DNA of 64,000 nucleotides from Rugosimonospora acidiphila (GTDB taxonomy: Bacteria; Actinomycetota; Actinomycetes; Mycobacteriales; Micromonosporaceae): assembly GCF_039543385.1 (NCBI RefSeq), contig NZ_BAABJQ010000001.1, positions 496,001 to 560,000 on the forward strand, in the 5' to 3' direction. A program made the translations under genes and the position numbers. This document shows, in pieces, positions 25,251 through 33,159 of the stretch (position 1 is its first letter; each line of letters begins with the position of its first letter). Under the pieces are notes generated by a model. It was not told the origin of the DNA, ran no database searches, and saw nothing but the letters and a program-made list of their open reading frames with translations.

Positions 25251-25315
25251 GCGGAGGCGCGACGCGGAGGCGCGACGCGGAGGCGCGCCGCGAAGGCGCC
25301 ACGCGGAGGCGCCAC
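25251..25315. repeat. 13-base minisatellite, five copies
   Basis: Five consecutive copies of GCGGAGGCGCGAC or one- to two-base variants, at 25251, 25264, 25277, 25290 and 25303. The period is not a multiple of three, so a coding role is unlikely. Confidence 0.9.
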
Positions 25316-25502
25316 GCGGTCGCCGCGGGGGCGCTACGTGGTTCGCCGCGGGCGCGGGGGATGCCCGCCCCGGGTGTTCGTGCCAACCGCCGGCGGGCGC
25401 GTTACCGGCCGACGCGCCAGCCCCGTGACGGTCGGCCGGAGGTGGTCACGCGGCGTGCTCCGGCCTGCTCCGGGAGATCGTGCGCGGTACCGGGCGCGAG
25501 AG

Positions 25503-25529
25503 TTGGCACTCTCCTTGACGGAGTGCTAG
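25503..25529 (+). promoter_or_regulatory. CIRCE element 1 (HrcA operator)
   Basis: TTGGCACTC, nine bases, then GAGTGCTAG: one change from the CIRCE consensus in the left arm and one in the right. It overlaps the -35 box of the groES promoter, so bound HrcA would block RNA polymerase. Confidence 0.92.
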
Positions 25530-25544
25530 ATCCCGGCATAACCT
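25515..25544 (+). promoter_or_regulatory. groES promoter
   Basis: TTGACG (25515-25520) and TAACCT (25539-25544) are separated by 18 bases, a good sigma-70 type promoter in an actinobacterium. It lies within and between the two CIRCE elements. Confidence 0.75.
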
Positions 25545-25548
25545 GCGA

Positions 25549-25575
25549 TTAGCACTCTCACGCTGAGGGTGCCAA
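25549..25575 (+). promoter_or_regulatory. CIRCE element 2 (HrcA operator)
   Basis: TTAGCACTC, nine bases, then GGGTGCCAA: a perfect left arm and a right arm with two changes. It lies just downstream of the predicted transcription start. Confidence 0.88.
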
Positions 25576-25729
25576 TCGGCTGGCCGTTGGCCGGCCGGTG
25601 CAAGCCCGGCGGAACCGGCACCCGCGACGACGGAGCCGCTGGAAAACGCCGTCTTGCTGGCCCAGCCCAGTGCTGGACCACGGGTGGCATGTGGCAGACG
25701 AAGATCAAGTACCCCAGGAGGGTATGCCC

Positions 25730-26038
25730 GTGACTACCGCGACCAAGGTTGCGATCAAGCCGCTCGAGGACCGCATCGTGGTCCAGGCGAACGAGGCTGA
25801 GACGACCACGGCGTCGGGCTTGGTAATCCCCGACACCGCCAAGGAGAAGCCGCAGGAGGGCACTGTCCTCGCTGTGGGCCCGGGCCGCTTCGACGACAAG
25901 GGCAACCGGATTCCGATCGACGTTCAGGTCGGCGACACGGTGCTCTACTCGAAGTACGGCGGCACCGAGGTCAAGTACGCCGGCGAGGAGTACCTGGTGC
26001 TCTCCGCTCGCGACGTCCTCGCTGTTATCGAGAAGTGA
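25730..26038 (+). CDS. groES: co-chaperonin GroES
   Basis: The heptameric lid of the GroEL folding chamber. The 102-residue protein runs from TTATKVAIKPLEDRIVV to RDVLAVIEK, with the mobile loop ETTTASGLVIPDTA. Two starts are possible. AGGAGG at 25716-25721 lies only two bases before ATG 25724 but eight bases before GTG 25730, so I choose the GTG, which also gives the usual family N terminus. It is controlled by two CIRCE sites. groEL follows after 282 bases. Confidence 0.96.
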   Translation: MTTATKVAIKPLEDRIVVQANEAETTTASGLVIPDTAKEKPQEGTVLAVGPGRFDDKGNRIPIDVQVGDTVLYSKYGGTEVKYAGEEYLVLSARDVLAVIEK

Positions 26039-26258
26039 GCTGGGCGGGTCGTCGCCGGGGTGCACGTTGCGCCGGCCGCCGACCCGAGCGTTAACGGTCA
26101 AGATCGTCGTTCGTCGGCGGTCCCAGCCGAGATGATCACAAGTGCCGTCCCGGCGCCCGGCGAGCCGGGCGGTGGCCTGAGGGCCTGACGGCGCGGCTTT
26201 TGCGACCGGCGCGTCCGGCCCGCCACGAAATGGCGGGTCTGGCGGCCGGTCCACGAAT

Positions 26259-26300
26259 GTGCCGTCCTGACGCCCGGACCACCGGGCGTCAGGACGGCAC
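26259..26300 (+). terminator. 19-bp perfect hairpin before groEL
   Basis: A 19-bp perfect stem (26259-26277 with 26282-26300) has an ACCA loop and is followed by TTCCTT. It ends 9 bases before the groEL Shine-Dalgarno sequence. An imperfect copy of its left arm occurs at about 26142. It could be a partial terminator, an mRNA processing site or a structure affecting groEL translation. Confidence 0.7.
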
Positions 26301-26320
26301 TTCCTTGTGAAGGGATAGAT

Positions 26321-27955
26321 ATGGCGAAGATCCTGAGCTTCTCGGACGACGCCCGACACCTGCTCGAGCACGGCGTGAACGCGCTGGCTGACACGGTCAA
26401 GGTCACCCTTGGTCCGAGGGGCCGCAACGTCGTTCTGGACAAGAAGTTCGGCGCCCCCGTAATTACCAATGACGGTGTGACGATCGCCAAGGAGATCGAG
26501 CTCACCAACCCGTACGAGAACCTTGGCGCCCAGCTGGTCAAGGAGGTGGCGACCAAGACCAACGACGTCGCCGGCGACGGGACCACCACGGCGACCGTGC
26601 TCGCCCAGGCGATGGTCCGGGAGGGCCTGCGCAACGTGACCGCCGGGGCCAACCCGAGCGGTCTCAAGCGGGGCATCGACACCGCCGTCAAGGTGGTCAA
26701 CGACGCGCTGCTGGACAAGGCCACCGAGGTGTCCGGCCACGAGGAGATCGCGCACGTCGCGACGATCTCGGCGCAGGACGCGACGATCGGTAACCTGATC
26801 GCCGAGGCGATGGAGAAGGTCGGCCGGCAGGGCGTGATCACCGTCGAGGACGGTTCGACCATGACCACCGAGCTCGAGGTCACCGAGGGCATGCAGTTCG
26901 ACAAGGGCTACGTGTCGCCGCACTTCGTGACCGACGCCGAGGCCGGCGAGGCGGTGCTCGAGGACGCCTACATCCTGGTCACCAGCCAGAAGATCAGCGC
27001 GGTGGAGGAGATGCTGCCGCTGCTGGAGAAGGTCCTGCAGGCCAGCAAGCCGCTGCTGATCATCGCCGAGGACGTGGAGGGCCAGGCCCTCGCCACCCTC
27101 GTGGTCAACGCCATCCGCAAGACGCTGCGGGTGATCGCGGTGAAGGCCCCGGCCTTCGGCGACCGGCGCAAGGCGATGCTGCAGGACATCGCGATCCTGA
27201 CCGGCGGCGAGGTGATCTCGCCCGATCTCGGGTACAAGCTGGAGACCGCCGGGCTGGAGCAGCTGGGCCAGGCCCGCCGGATCGTGGTCACCAACGAGAC
27301 CACCACGATCGTCGACGGCGCGGCCAAGGACGAGGACGTCGCCGAGCGGGTCTCCCAGATCCGCAAGGAGATCGAGGCCTCCGACTCCGACTGGGACACG
27401 GAGAAGCTCAACGAGCGGCTCGCGAAGCTGTCCGGCGGGGTAGCGGTGATCAAGGTGGGTGCCGCCACCGAGGTCGAGCTGAAGGAGAAGAAGCACCGCA
27501 TCGAGGACGCCATCTCGGCGACCAAGGCTGCCGTCGAGGAGGGCATCGTGCCCGGTGGCGGCGCCGCGCTGGTGCAGGTCTCCTCGGCGCTCGACGGTCT
27601 GTCGCTGACCGGTGACGAGCGCACCGGCGCCACGATCGTGGCCAAGGCGCTGGTCGAGCCGCTGCGGTGGATCGCCCAGAACGCCGGACACGACGGGTAC
27701 GTCGTGGTGGACAAGGTGCGCGCCAGCGCCTGGGGCGAAGGCCTCAACGCCGCCTCCGGCGAGTACGTCAACCTGGCCAAGGCGGGCATCCTCGACCCGG
27801 TCAAGGTGACCCGGAACGCGCTGGCCAACGCCGCGTCCATCGCCGGGCTGCTGCTGACCACCGAGAGCCTGGTCGTGGACAAGCCCAAGGAGCCGGAGGC
27901 CGCCCCGGCCGGGGACGGCCACGGTCACGGCCACTCGCACGGCCCCGGTTTCTGA
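26321..27955 (+). CDS. groEL: chaperonin GroEL, GroEL1 type
   Basis: The 60-kDa chaperonin, 544 residues. The N terminus is AKILSFSDDARHLLEHGVN, the ATP-binding motif is GDGTTTATVLAQAM, and PGGGAALVQ is near the C terminus. The protein ends GDGHGHGHSHGPGF, a His-rich tail instead of Gly/Met repeats. In actinobacteria a His-rich tail marks the specialised GroEL1 encoded with groES, so a GroEL2 copy with the housekeeping tail is expected elsewhere. AAGGGA at 26310-26315 serves as ribosome binding site. Confidence 0.96.
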   Translation: MAKILSFSDDARHLLEHGVNALADTVKVTLGPRGRNVVLDKKFGAPVITNDGVTIAKEIELTNPYENLGAQLVKEVATKTNDVAGDGTTTATVLAQAMVREGLRNVTAGANPSGLKRGIDTAVKVVNDALLDKATEVSGHEEIAHVATISAQDATIGNLIAEAMEKVGRQGVITVEDGSTMTTELEVTEGMQFDKGYVSPHFVTDAEAGEAVLEDAYILVTSQKISAVEEMLPLLEKVLQASKPLLIIAEDVEGQALATLVVNAIRKTLRVIAVKAPAFGDRRKAMLQDIAILTGGEVISPDLGYKLETAGLEQLGQARRIVVTNETTTIVDGAAKDEDVAERVSQIRKEIEASDSDWDTEKLNERLAKLSGGVAVIKVGAATEVELKEKKHRIEDAISATKAAVEEGIVPGGGAALVQVSSALDGLSLTGDERTGATIVAKALVEPLRWIAQNAGHDGYVVVDKVRASAWGEGLNAASGEYVNLAKAGILDPVKVTRNALANAASIAGLLLTTESLVVDKPKEPEAAPAGDGHGHGHSHGPGF

Positions 27956-28011
27956 ACCGGCGTCCTGAGACGCGGATCACCGCACAATCGGGACGCAACC
28001 GGAGGAACGCC

Positions 28012-28057
28012 TCGAAGGGACGGTACGCGCCGCGTACCGTCCCTTCGAAGTTTCTTA
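28012..28057 (+). terminator. Rho-independent terminator after groEL
   Basis: A 15-bp perfect stem (28012-28026 with 28034-28048), a seven-base loop and the tail AGTTTCTTA. It ends the groES-groEL unit before the oxidoreductase gene. Confidence 0.88.
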
Positions 28058-28109
28058 TCGAACCCTTACCGATCTACCGGTTGGGGCCGGTCGCGCGGAA
28101 GATTCACAG

Positions 28110-29624
28110 GTGAACAACGCACGGATACCCCGCCGGTTCGGGGCAGTCGCGGGGCTCGCCGCGGCGGCCGTCGCCCTGGGCGTGGCGGAGCTCGTAGCGA
28201 TCTTCAGTGGACCGCAGTCCGCGCCGCTCGTGGTCGTCGGCGACGTGGTGGTCGACTCGGTACCCAAGTCGGTCAAGAACTTCGCCGTCTCGACGTTCGG
28301 TACGCACGACAAGACCGCGCTGCTGATCGGCACCACCATCCTGCTGGCCGCGTTCGCCGCCCTCATCGGCGCGCTGGCGACCCGGGATCAGCGGCTCGGC
28401 CTGGGCGGCATCGGGGTGTTCGGGATCATCGGCATCGTGGCGGCGGCCACCCGACCCAACGCCGGCCCGGGCTCCCTGTTCCCGTCGCTGCTGGGCGCGG
28501 TGGCCGGCGGCGCCGCCATGGTGCTCCTGCTGCGACGCCACGAGGCCGCCTCCGACGGCGGCGATCGGCGCCGGTTCCTCATGGAGTCCGGCGGCGTGCT
28601 GGCCGGCGCGGCCGTGGTCGGCCTGGTCGGCCGGCACATCACCGACCGGCAGAACGTGTCCGCCGCCCGGTCCGCGCTCACCTTGCCCACCCCGGCCAGC
28701 CCGGCCCCGCCGGTACCTGCCGGAGCCAGCCTCAACGTGCCGGGCAGCACCGGCTTCGTCACGCCGAACAACGACTTCTACCGCATCGACACCTCGCTGT
28801 CGGTGCCCCAGGTCGACCCGGCCACCTGGACGCTGCGCATCCACGGCCGGGTGCGCAACCCGATGACGCTCACCTTCAACCAGCTGCTGGCCCGGCCGAC
28901 CATCGAGCGGTACATCACGCTGTCCTGCGTGTCCAACGAGGTGGGCGGCAACCTCATCAGCACCTCCCGGTTCCTCGGCGTGCGGCTGAAGGACCTGCTC
29001 GAGGAGGCCGGCCCGATGGACGGCGCCGACCAGGTGGTGGGCCGCGCGGTGGACGGGTTCACCACCGGCTCGCCCACCGAGGTGCTGATGGACGGCCGGG
29101 ACGCCATGCTCGCCTTCGGCATGAACGGAAAGCCGCTGCCCATCGAGCACGGGTTCCCCGTTCGGATGGTGGTACCCGGCCTGTACGGCTACGTCTCGGC
29201 CACCAAATGGCTGGCCGAACTCGAGCTGACCAGCTTCTCCGACTTCTCCGCCTACTGGGTGCCGCGAGGCTGGTCGCAGCAGGCGCCGATCAAGACCGAG
29301 TCGCGCATCGACACGCCCCGGGACGGCTCGTCGCCCCGGCGCGGGCAGGTCACCGTGGCCGGGGTCGCGTGGGCCCAGCACCGGGGGATCTCCAAGGTGG
29401 AGGTGCGGGTCGACCAGGGCCCCTGGCAGCAGGCCACGCTGGCCGCCGTACCGTCCGTGGACACCTGGCGGCTGTGGTCCTGGACCTGGCCCGCCACGTC
29501 CGGAGACCACCAGCTCCAGGTGCGGGCGACCGACAACGCCGGCGCCACCCAGACGGCCGACGAGGCGCCGCCCGATCCGGACGGCGCCACCGGCTGGCAC
29601 ACCATCAACGTGTCTGTGAACTGA
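28110..29624 (+). CDS. membrane-anchored molybdopterin-dependent oxidoreductase (sulfite oxidase family)
   Basis: A 504-residue protein. Four to five membrane helices occupy about residues 10-185, the last starting after DRRRFLMESGG, which resembles a twin-Arg type junction. The catalytic domain contains TPNNDFYRIDTSL, LSCVSNEVGG with the Cys that should bind molybdenum, FPVRMVVPGLYGY and KWLAELEL. A C-terminal Ig-like dimerisation domain follows (VAGVAWAQHRGISKVEVRVD). It is probably exported and faces outside. The start is GTG. The electron acceptor and substrate are unknown. Confidence 0.88.
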   Translation: MNNARIPRRFGAVAGLAAAAVALGVAELVAIFSGPQSAPLVVVGDVVVDSVPKSVKNFAVSTFGTHDKTALLIGTTILLAAFAALIGALATRDQRLGLGGIGVFGIIGIVAAATRPNAGPGSLFPSLLGAVAGGAAMVLLLRRHEAASDGGDRRRFLMESGGVLAGAAVVGLVGRHITDRQNVSAARSALTLPTPASPAPPVPAGASLNVPGSTGFVTPNNDFYRIDTSLSVPQVDPATWTLRIHGRVRNPMTLTFNQLLARPTIERYITLSCVSNEVGGNLISTSRFLGVRLKDLLEEAGPMDGADQVVGRAVDGFTTGSPTEVLMDGRDAMLAFGMNGKPLPIEHGFPVRMVVPGLYGYVSATKWLAELELTSFSDFSAYWVPRGWSQQAPIKTESRIDTPRDGSSPRRGQVTVAGVAWAQHRGISKVEVRVDQGPWQQATLAAVPSVDTWRLWSWTWPATSGDHQLQVRATDNAGATQTADEAPPDPDGATGWHTINVSVN

Positions 29625-29720
29625 CCCCTACTCCTCGGCTACAGGCGGCGCGTACCGGCGGCGCTGGCGGGCGCCTCGGCCGATCCCGCCCCAGCCGATC
29701 CCATCTCAGACGATCCCGCC

Positions 29721-30077
29721 TCAGCCGATCCGTACCGGCTCCAGGCGGGCCTCCAGCCGGGACACGTCGACCCGGTGCCGGTACCGGTCGGCGGTGTCCT
29801 CCCAGCCCACGGCCAGCAGCCGGAGCCGCTCCGCTTCGGTGAAGCCGCCCCAGACCCCGTACGGCTCGTGGGTGCCCAGCGCGTGGGCGGCGCACTCGGC
29901 CCGTACCGGGCAGCCCTGGCACAGCGCCTTGGCGGTGCGTTCACGCCGGCTGCGCGAGGAACCGCGCTCCCCGTCCGGATGGAAGAACTGCGTGCTGTCC
30001 CGGCCGCGGCACACCCCTTGTGCCTGCCACTCCCAGATGTCGGCAATAGGCCCGGGGAGCCTGCGTACGTCCGCCAT
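29721..30077 (-). CDS. whiD: WhiB-family iron-sulfur transcription factor, WhiD-like
   Basis: A 118-residue Wbl protein. Four Cys residues form the [4Fe-4S] site: one in GVCRG and three in LCQGCPVRAEC. The turn motif GVWGGFTE and a short basic tail follow. The N terminus MADVRRLPGPIADIWEWQ is close to that of WhiD/WhiB3. It is transcribed away from the bldM-like gene, the same pairing seen around whiD in Streptomyces. A good AGGAGG lies upstream of ATG 30077. WhiD homologues act in sporulation and stationary phase. Confidence 0.9.
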   Translation of the reverse strand: MADVRRLPGPIADIWEWQAQGVCRGRDSTQFFHPDGERGSSRSRRERTAKALCQGCPVRAECAAHALGTHEPYGVWGGFTEAERLRLLAVGWEDTADRYRHRVDVSRLEARLEPVRIG

Positions 30078-30261
30078 CGCTGCTTCCTCCTGTACGTATT
30101 GCCGTTCCAGTTGAAAGAACGCCGATCGCGTGGTACCCGGCGTGTCCGAGTCCTAAGCATCCGGCGAACCGGGCGATATCAAGCTAGGTTGGGGCACTTC
30201 GCTGAAATGCCGTAACGAGCAGACACTTTCGTGGTCCCCTTCAAAGGAGAGGAGGACCAGA

Positions 30262-31026
30262 GTGGGTACGGTCCTGGTGTGTGTGCGGTCGTCCGTGGCG
30301 GCCCAGGCGATTGCGGTCTACGCCGACCGCGTCGGAGTGGCTTCGGCCCTGCGGACCGCGGTGACCGCGGTCGAGGTGATGGCTCGGCTCGCCGAGCGGC
30401 CCGCCGACACGATCCTTGTCGATACCGCGCTGACCCGACCCGATCCGGTCGGCTTCGTGCGCCGCGCGCTGGGCTACGCGCCCGGCGCCACGCTGGTGCT
30501 GTTCGGGCCTGAGGACAGCCAGGTGGCGGCCGCGGCGGTGGCGGCCGGGGCGCGCGGGGTGATTCGCAGCGGCGACCAGGACCTGGTTACCGCGGTCACC
30601 AAGACCCTGCTGCTGCTGTGCCTGCCCGGCCGCGCCCGCAGCGACTCCGGTACCGGCACCCCGGCGGCGCCCGGCAGCGGCGGCTCCGGGGGCGGCGGCG
30701 AGGACGGTGGCTGGCCGGAGACGGCGCCGGTGGTCGCCCCGCCGGCGGGTGCCGAGTCGGCGGCCGCCCGGGAGGCCAGGGAGGCGCTGGTCCCGAGCCA
30801 GCGCGAGGAGGAGAGCGCCCGCCCCCGTCGACCCGCCCTCACCGAGCGGGAGTTGCAGGTGCTGCGCGGGATGGCGGACGGGAAGAGCAACGCCGAGATT
30901 GGGCGGGACCTGTTTGTGTCCGAGGACACGGTCAAGACCCATGCCCGGCGGCTGTTCCGCAAGCTCAACGCCCGGGACCGGGCACACGCCGTGGCGGCGG
31001 GATTCCGCACCGGTCTGGTCTCCTGA
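30262..31026 (+). CDS. bldM: BldM-like orphan response regulator with atypical receiver
   Basis: A 254-residue LuxR-type regulator. The C-terminal helix-turn-helix (LTERELQVLRGMADGKSNAEIG, then DLFVSEDTVKTHARRLFRKL) and the end GFRTGLVS match BldM, a developmental regulator. The N-terminal receiver is degenerate: the acidic pair after VLVC is replaced by Val-Arg, and the switch Lys is Arg in ARGVIRSGD, although an Asp remains in LVDTAL. A long Gly/Pro/Ser linker (about 120-190) separates the domains. GGAGG precedes the GTG. It lies between whiD and guaB, as bldM does in Streptomyces. Confidence 0.82.
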   Translation: MGTVLVCVRSSVAAQAIAVYADRVGVASALRTAVTAVEVMARLAERPADTILVDTALTRPDPVGFVRRALGYAPGATLVLFGPEDSQVAAAAVAAGARGVIRSGDQDLVTAVTKTLLLLCLPGRARSDSGTGTPAAPGSGGSGGGGEDGGWPETAPVVAPPAGAESAAAREAREALVPSQREEESARPRRPALTERELQVLRGMADGKSNAEIGRDLFVSEDTVKTHARRLFRKLNARDRAHAVAAGFRTGLVS

Positions 31027-31043
31027 CCAGTGCGGAATCCCGC
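30997..31043 (+). terminator. hairpin spanning the bldM stop codon
   Basis: The arm 30997-31010 pairs perfectly over 14 bases with 31030-31043, and an inner CTGGTC/GACCAG stem extends it with a five-base bulge. The stem includes the last codons of bldM. It probably ends the bldM transcript before the convergent DUF5319 gene. Confidence 0.6.
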
Positions 31044-31101
31044 CGCGAGCGGTGGCCCGCCCTCGGTGCCGGTCGGGTGGTCGTCCCTGGGGCGGTGCCG
31101 G

Positions 31102-31500
31102 CTACTCGTCGCCCTCGCTCAGGGTGTCGTGCACGCCGTCGGCGTAGCCCCGGGCGTATTCCCAGGTCACGTAGTGATCGGGATCCGGGTCATAGGCCGG
31201 CTCGTGCACCCGTGGTCGGCCCGAGTCCAGCAGGTGGCGGAGGTTTCCGCGCAGCAGGTCCCAGTCGAAGTAGTGCGGCTCGTGACAGTCCTCGCATTCG
31301 ATCACCAGACCGCGCACACCGACCGGGGTCAACAACGCCTGATAGATCTCCAGATCGGCGAGATCCTCCAGGACGTCCTCCCGCTCGGTCGCGGTCAGCG
31401 CGTCCCCACTCTCCTCGGGCTCGCCGTCGTCCAGATCGGCCAGCTCGTTCGTGGGGTCGGCGGGGTCGCCGGCGAAGGGATCGATCGGCTCGTCGTGCAC
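31102..31500 (-). CDS. DUF5319 family protein
   Basis: A 132-residue acidic protein of unknown function. The N-terminal third is Asp/Glu/Pro-rich. The centre has ECEDCHEPHYFDWDLLRGNL with a CxxCH pair that could bind a metal, and the end has VTWEYARGYADGVHD. It matches the family that sits between bldM and guaB in actinomycetes. It is convergent with bldM and divergent from guaB. Confidence 0.82.
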   Translation of the reverse strand: MHDEPIDPFAGDPADPTNELADLDDGEPEESGDALTATEREDVLEDLADLEIYQALLTPVGVRGLVIECEDCHEPHYFDWDLLRGNLRHLLDSGRPRVHEPAYDPDPDHYVTWEYARGYADGVHDTLSEGDE

Positions 31501-31626
31501 GCCTCCACGTTATCCCCGAACGCGGCGGGGCGCCGGCCCGCAACCCCGCTGGGGCGGCCCGCCGTCGTGGCCGGCGCCGACGTGCTGGTGGGTACGATGT
31601 CAAGACGCAGCCGAGGGGACTACAAA

Positions 31627-33132
31627 GTGAATCTTCAACCCGCCGATGATCTCGCCGCGAACGCCATTCCACTGGGACTGACGTTCGATGACGTGCTCCT
31701 GCTTCCGGTTGAGTCCGACGTCCGGCCGGGCGACGCGACCACGCGCACCCGGTTGACCCGGGGCGTTGAGCTGGCCGTTCCCCTGGTGTCCAGCGCGATG
31801 GACACCGTGACCGAGGCCCGGATGGCGATCGCCATGGCCCGTAACGGCGGGATCGGCGTGCTGCACCGCAACCTGTCGGTGGAGGACCAGGCTCAGCAGG
31901 TCGACCTGGTCAAGCGCTCCGAGGCGGGCATGATCACGAATCCGGTCACCTGCTCGCCCGACGACACGGTCCGCGACGTCGACGCGCTGTGTGGCCGGTT
32001 CCGGATCTCCGGGGTGCCGGTCACCGGGCCGGACGGGGCCCTCGTCGGCATCGTGACCAACCGCGACATGCGCTTCGTCGCCGACAAGTCCGCGCTGGTG
32101 CGCGACGTCATGACCAAGATGCCGCTGGTCACCGCCCCGGTCGGGGTGAGCAAGGCGGACGCGCTGGGGCTGCTGCGCCAGCACAAGATCGAGAAGCTTC
32201 CGCTGGTAGACGAGTCGGGCCGGCTGCGCGGTCTGATCACCGTCAAGGACTTCGCGAAGAGTGAGCAGTTCCCGGACGCCACCAAGGACGAGGCCGGCCG
32301 GCTGCGGGTGGCCGCCGCCATCGGCGTGGGCGAGGATGCCTACAAGCGGGCCGGTGTGCTCATCGACGCCGGGGTGGACGTGGTGGTTGTCGACGTCGCG
32401 CACGGCCACAGCCGGGCGCTGCTGGAGATGATCGCCCGCCTGAAGCGGGAGACCAAGGTCGAAATCGTCGGTGGCAACACCGCCACCTACGAGGGCGCGA
32501 AGGCCATCGCCGAGGCGGGCGCGGACGCGGTCAAGGTCGGCGTCGGACCCGGCTCCATCTGCACCACCCGGGTCGTCGCCGGGGTAGGTGTTCCCCAGAT
32601 CACCGCGATCATGGACGCGGCCCGCGCCTGCCGGCCGCTGGGCGTACCCGTGATCGGCGACGGCGGCATGCAGTACTCGGGCGACATCGCCAAGGCGATC
32701 GTGGCCGGTGCCGACACCGTGATGCTGGGCAGCCTGCTGGCCGGCTGCGAGGAGAGCCCGGGCGAGCTGATCTTTATCAACGGCAAGCAGTACAAGTCCT
32801 ACCGCGGGATGGGCTCGCTGGGCGCCATGCAGGCCCGGGGCGGGGCGAAGTCGTACTCGAAGGACCGGTACTTCCAGGACGACGTGCTCTCCGACGACAA
32901 GCTGATCCCGGAGGGCATCGAGGGCCAGGTGCCCTATCGTGGCCCGCTCTCCGCGGTGGCTCACCAACTCGTCGGCGGCCTGCGCCAGGCGATGTTCTAC
33001 ACCGGCGCGGCCAGCATCTCTTCGATGCACGAGCGCGGGCGTCTGATCCGGATCACCCCGGCGGGGCTCAAGGAGAGCCACCCGCACGACATCCAGATGA
33101 CCGTCGAAGCGCCGAACTACCACTCCCGCTGA
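31627..33132 (+). CDS. guaB: inosine-5'-monophosphate dehydrogenase
   Basis: Oxidises IMP to XMP, the first step to GMP. From GTG 31627 the protein has 501 residues. Two CBS domains lie at about 105-215 and the (beta/alpha)8 barrel surrounds them. The catalytic Cys312 is in GPGSICTT, followed by GDGGMQYSGD and the flap GLKESHPHD near the end. GAGGGG nine bases upstream supports the GTG; an in-frame ATG at 31597 would add ten residues. guaB3 follows after 27 bases. Confidence 0.96.
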   Translation: MNLQPADDLAANAIPLGLTFDDVLLLPVESDVRPGDATTRTRLTRGVELAVPLVSSAMDTVTEARMAIAMARNGGIGVLHRNLSVEDQAQQVDLVKRSEAGMITNPVTCSPDDTVRDVDALCGRFRISGVPVTGPDGALVGIVTNRDMRFVADKSALVRDVMTKMPLVTAPVGVSKADALGLLRQHKIEKLPLVDESGRLRGLITVKDFAKSEQFPDATKDEAGRLRVAAAIGVGEDAYKRAGVLIDAGVDVVVVDVAHGHSRALLEMIARLKRETKVEIVGGNTATYEGAKAIAEAGADAVKVGVGPGSICTTRVVAGVGVPQITAIMDAARACRPLGVPVIGDGGMQYSGDIAKAIVAGADTVMLGSLLAGCEESPGELIFINGKQYKSYRGMGSLGAMQARGGAKSYSKDRYFQDDVLSDDKLIPEGIEGQVPYRGPLSAVAHQLVGGLRQAMFYTGAASISSMHERGRLIRITPAGLKESHPHDIQMTVEAPNYHSR

Positions 33133-33159
33133 ACACCCCCCGACCCCCGGAGCTGTCCC

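Larger units (their letters stand above)
24460..25502. other. gene-free kilobase between sugar operon and groES
   Basis: No convincing gene lies here; frames on both strands are interrupted or built from repeats read in different phases. It holds three copies of a degenerate tandem repeat (24651-25042) and a 13-base minisatellite (25251-25315). The minus-strand promoter of the sugar operon must lie within it. Confidence 0.7.

Noticed and set aside
24651..25390. Minus-strand frames of 100-200 codons in the repeat region
   Set aside because: Similar residues recur in different frames, as expected from DNA repeats, and no domain or steady GC3 bias is seen.
25019..25552. Plus-strand frame ahead of groES
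   Set aside because: It passes through the 13-base minisatellite and the CIRCE elements and has no motif. Arg/Ala-rich composition is a high-GC artefact.
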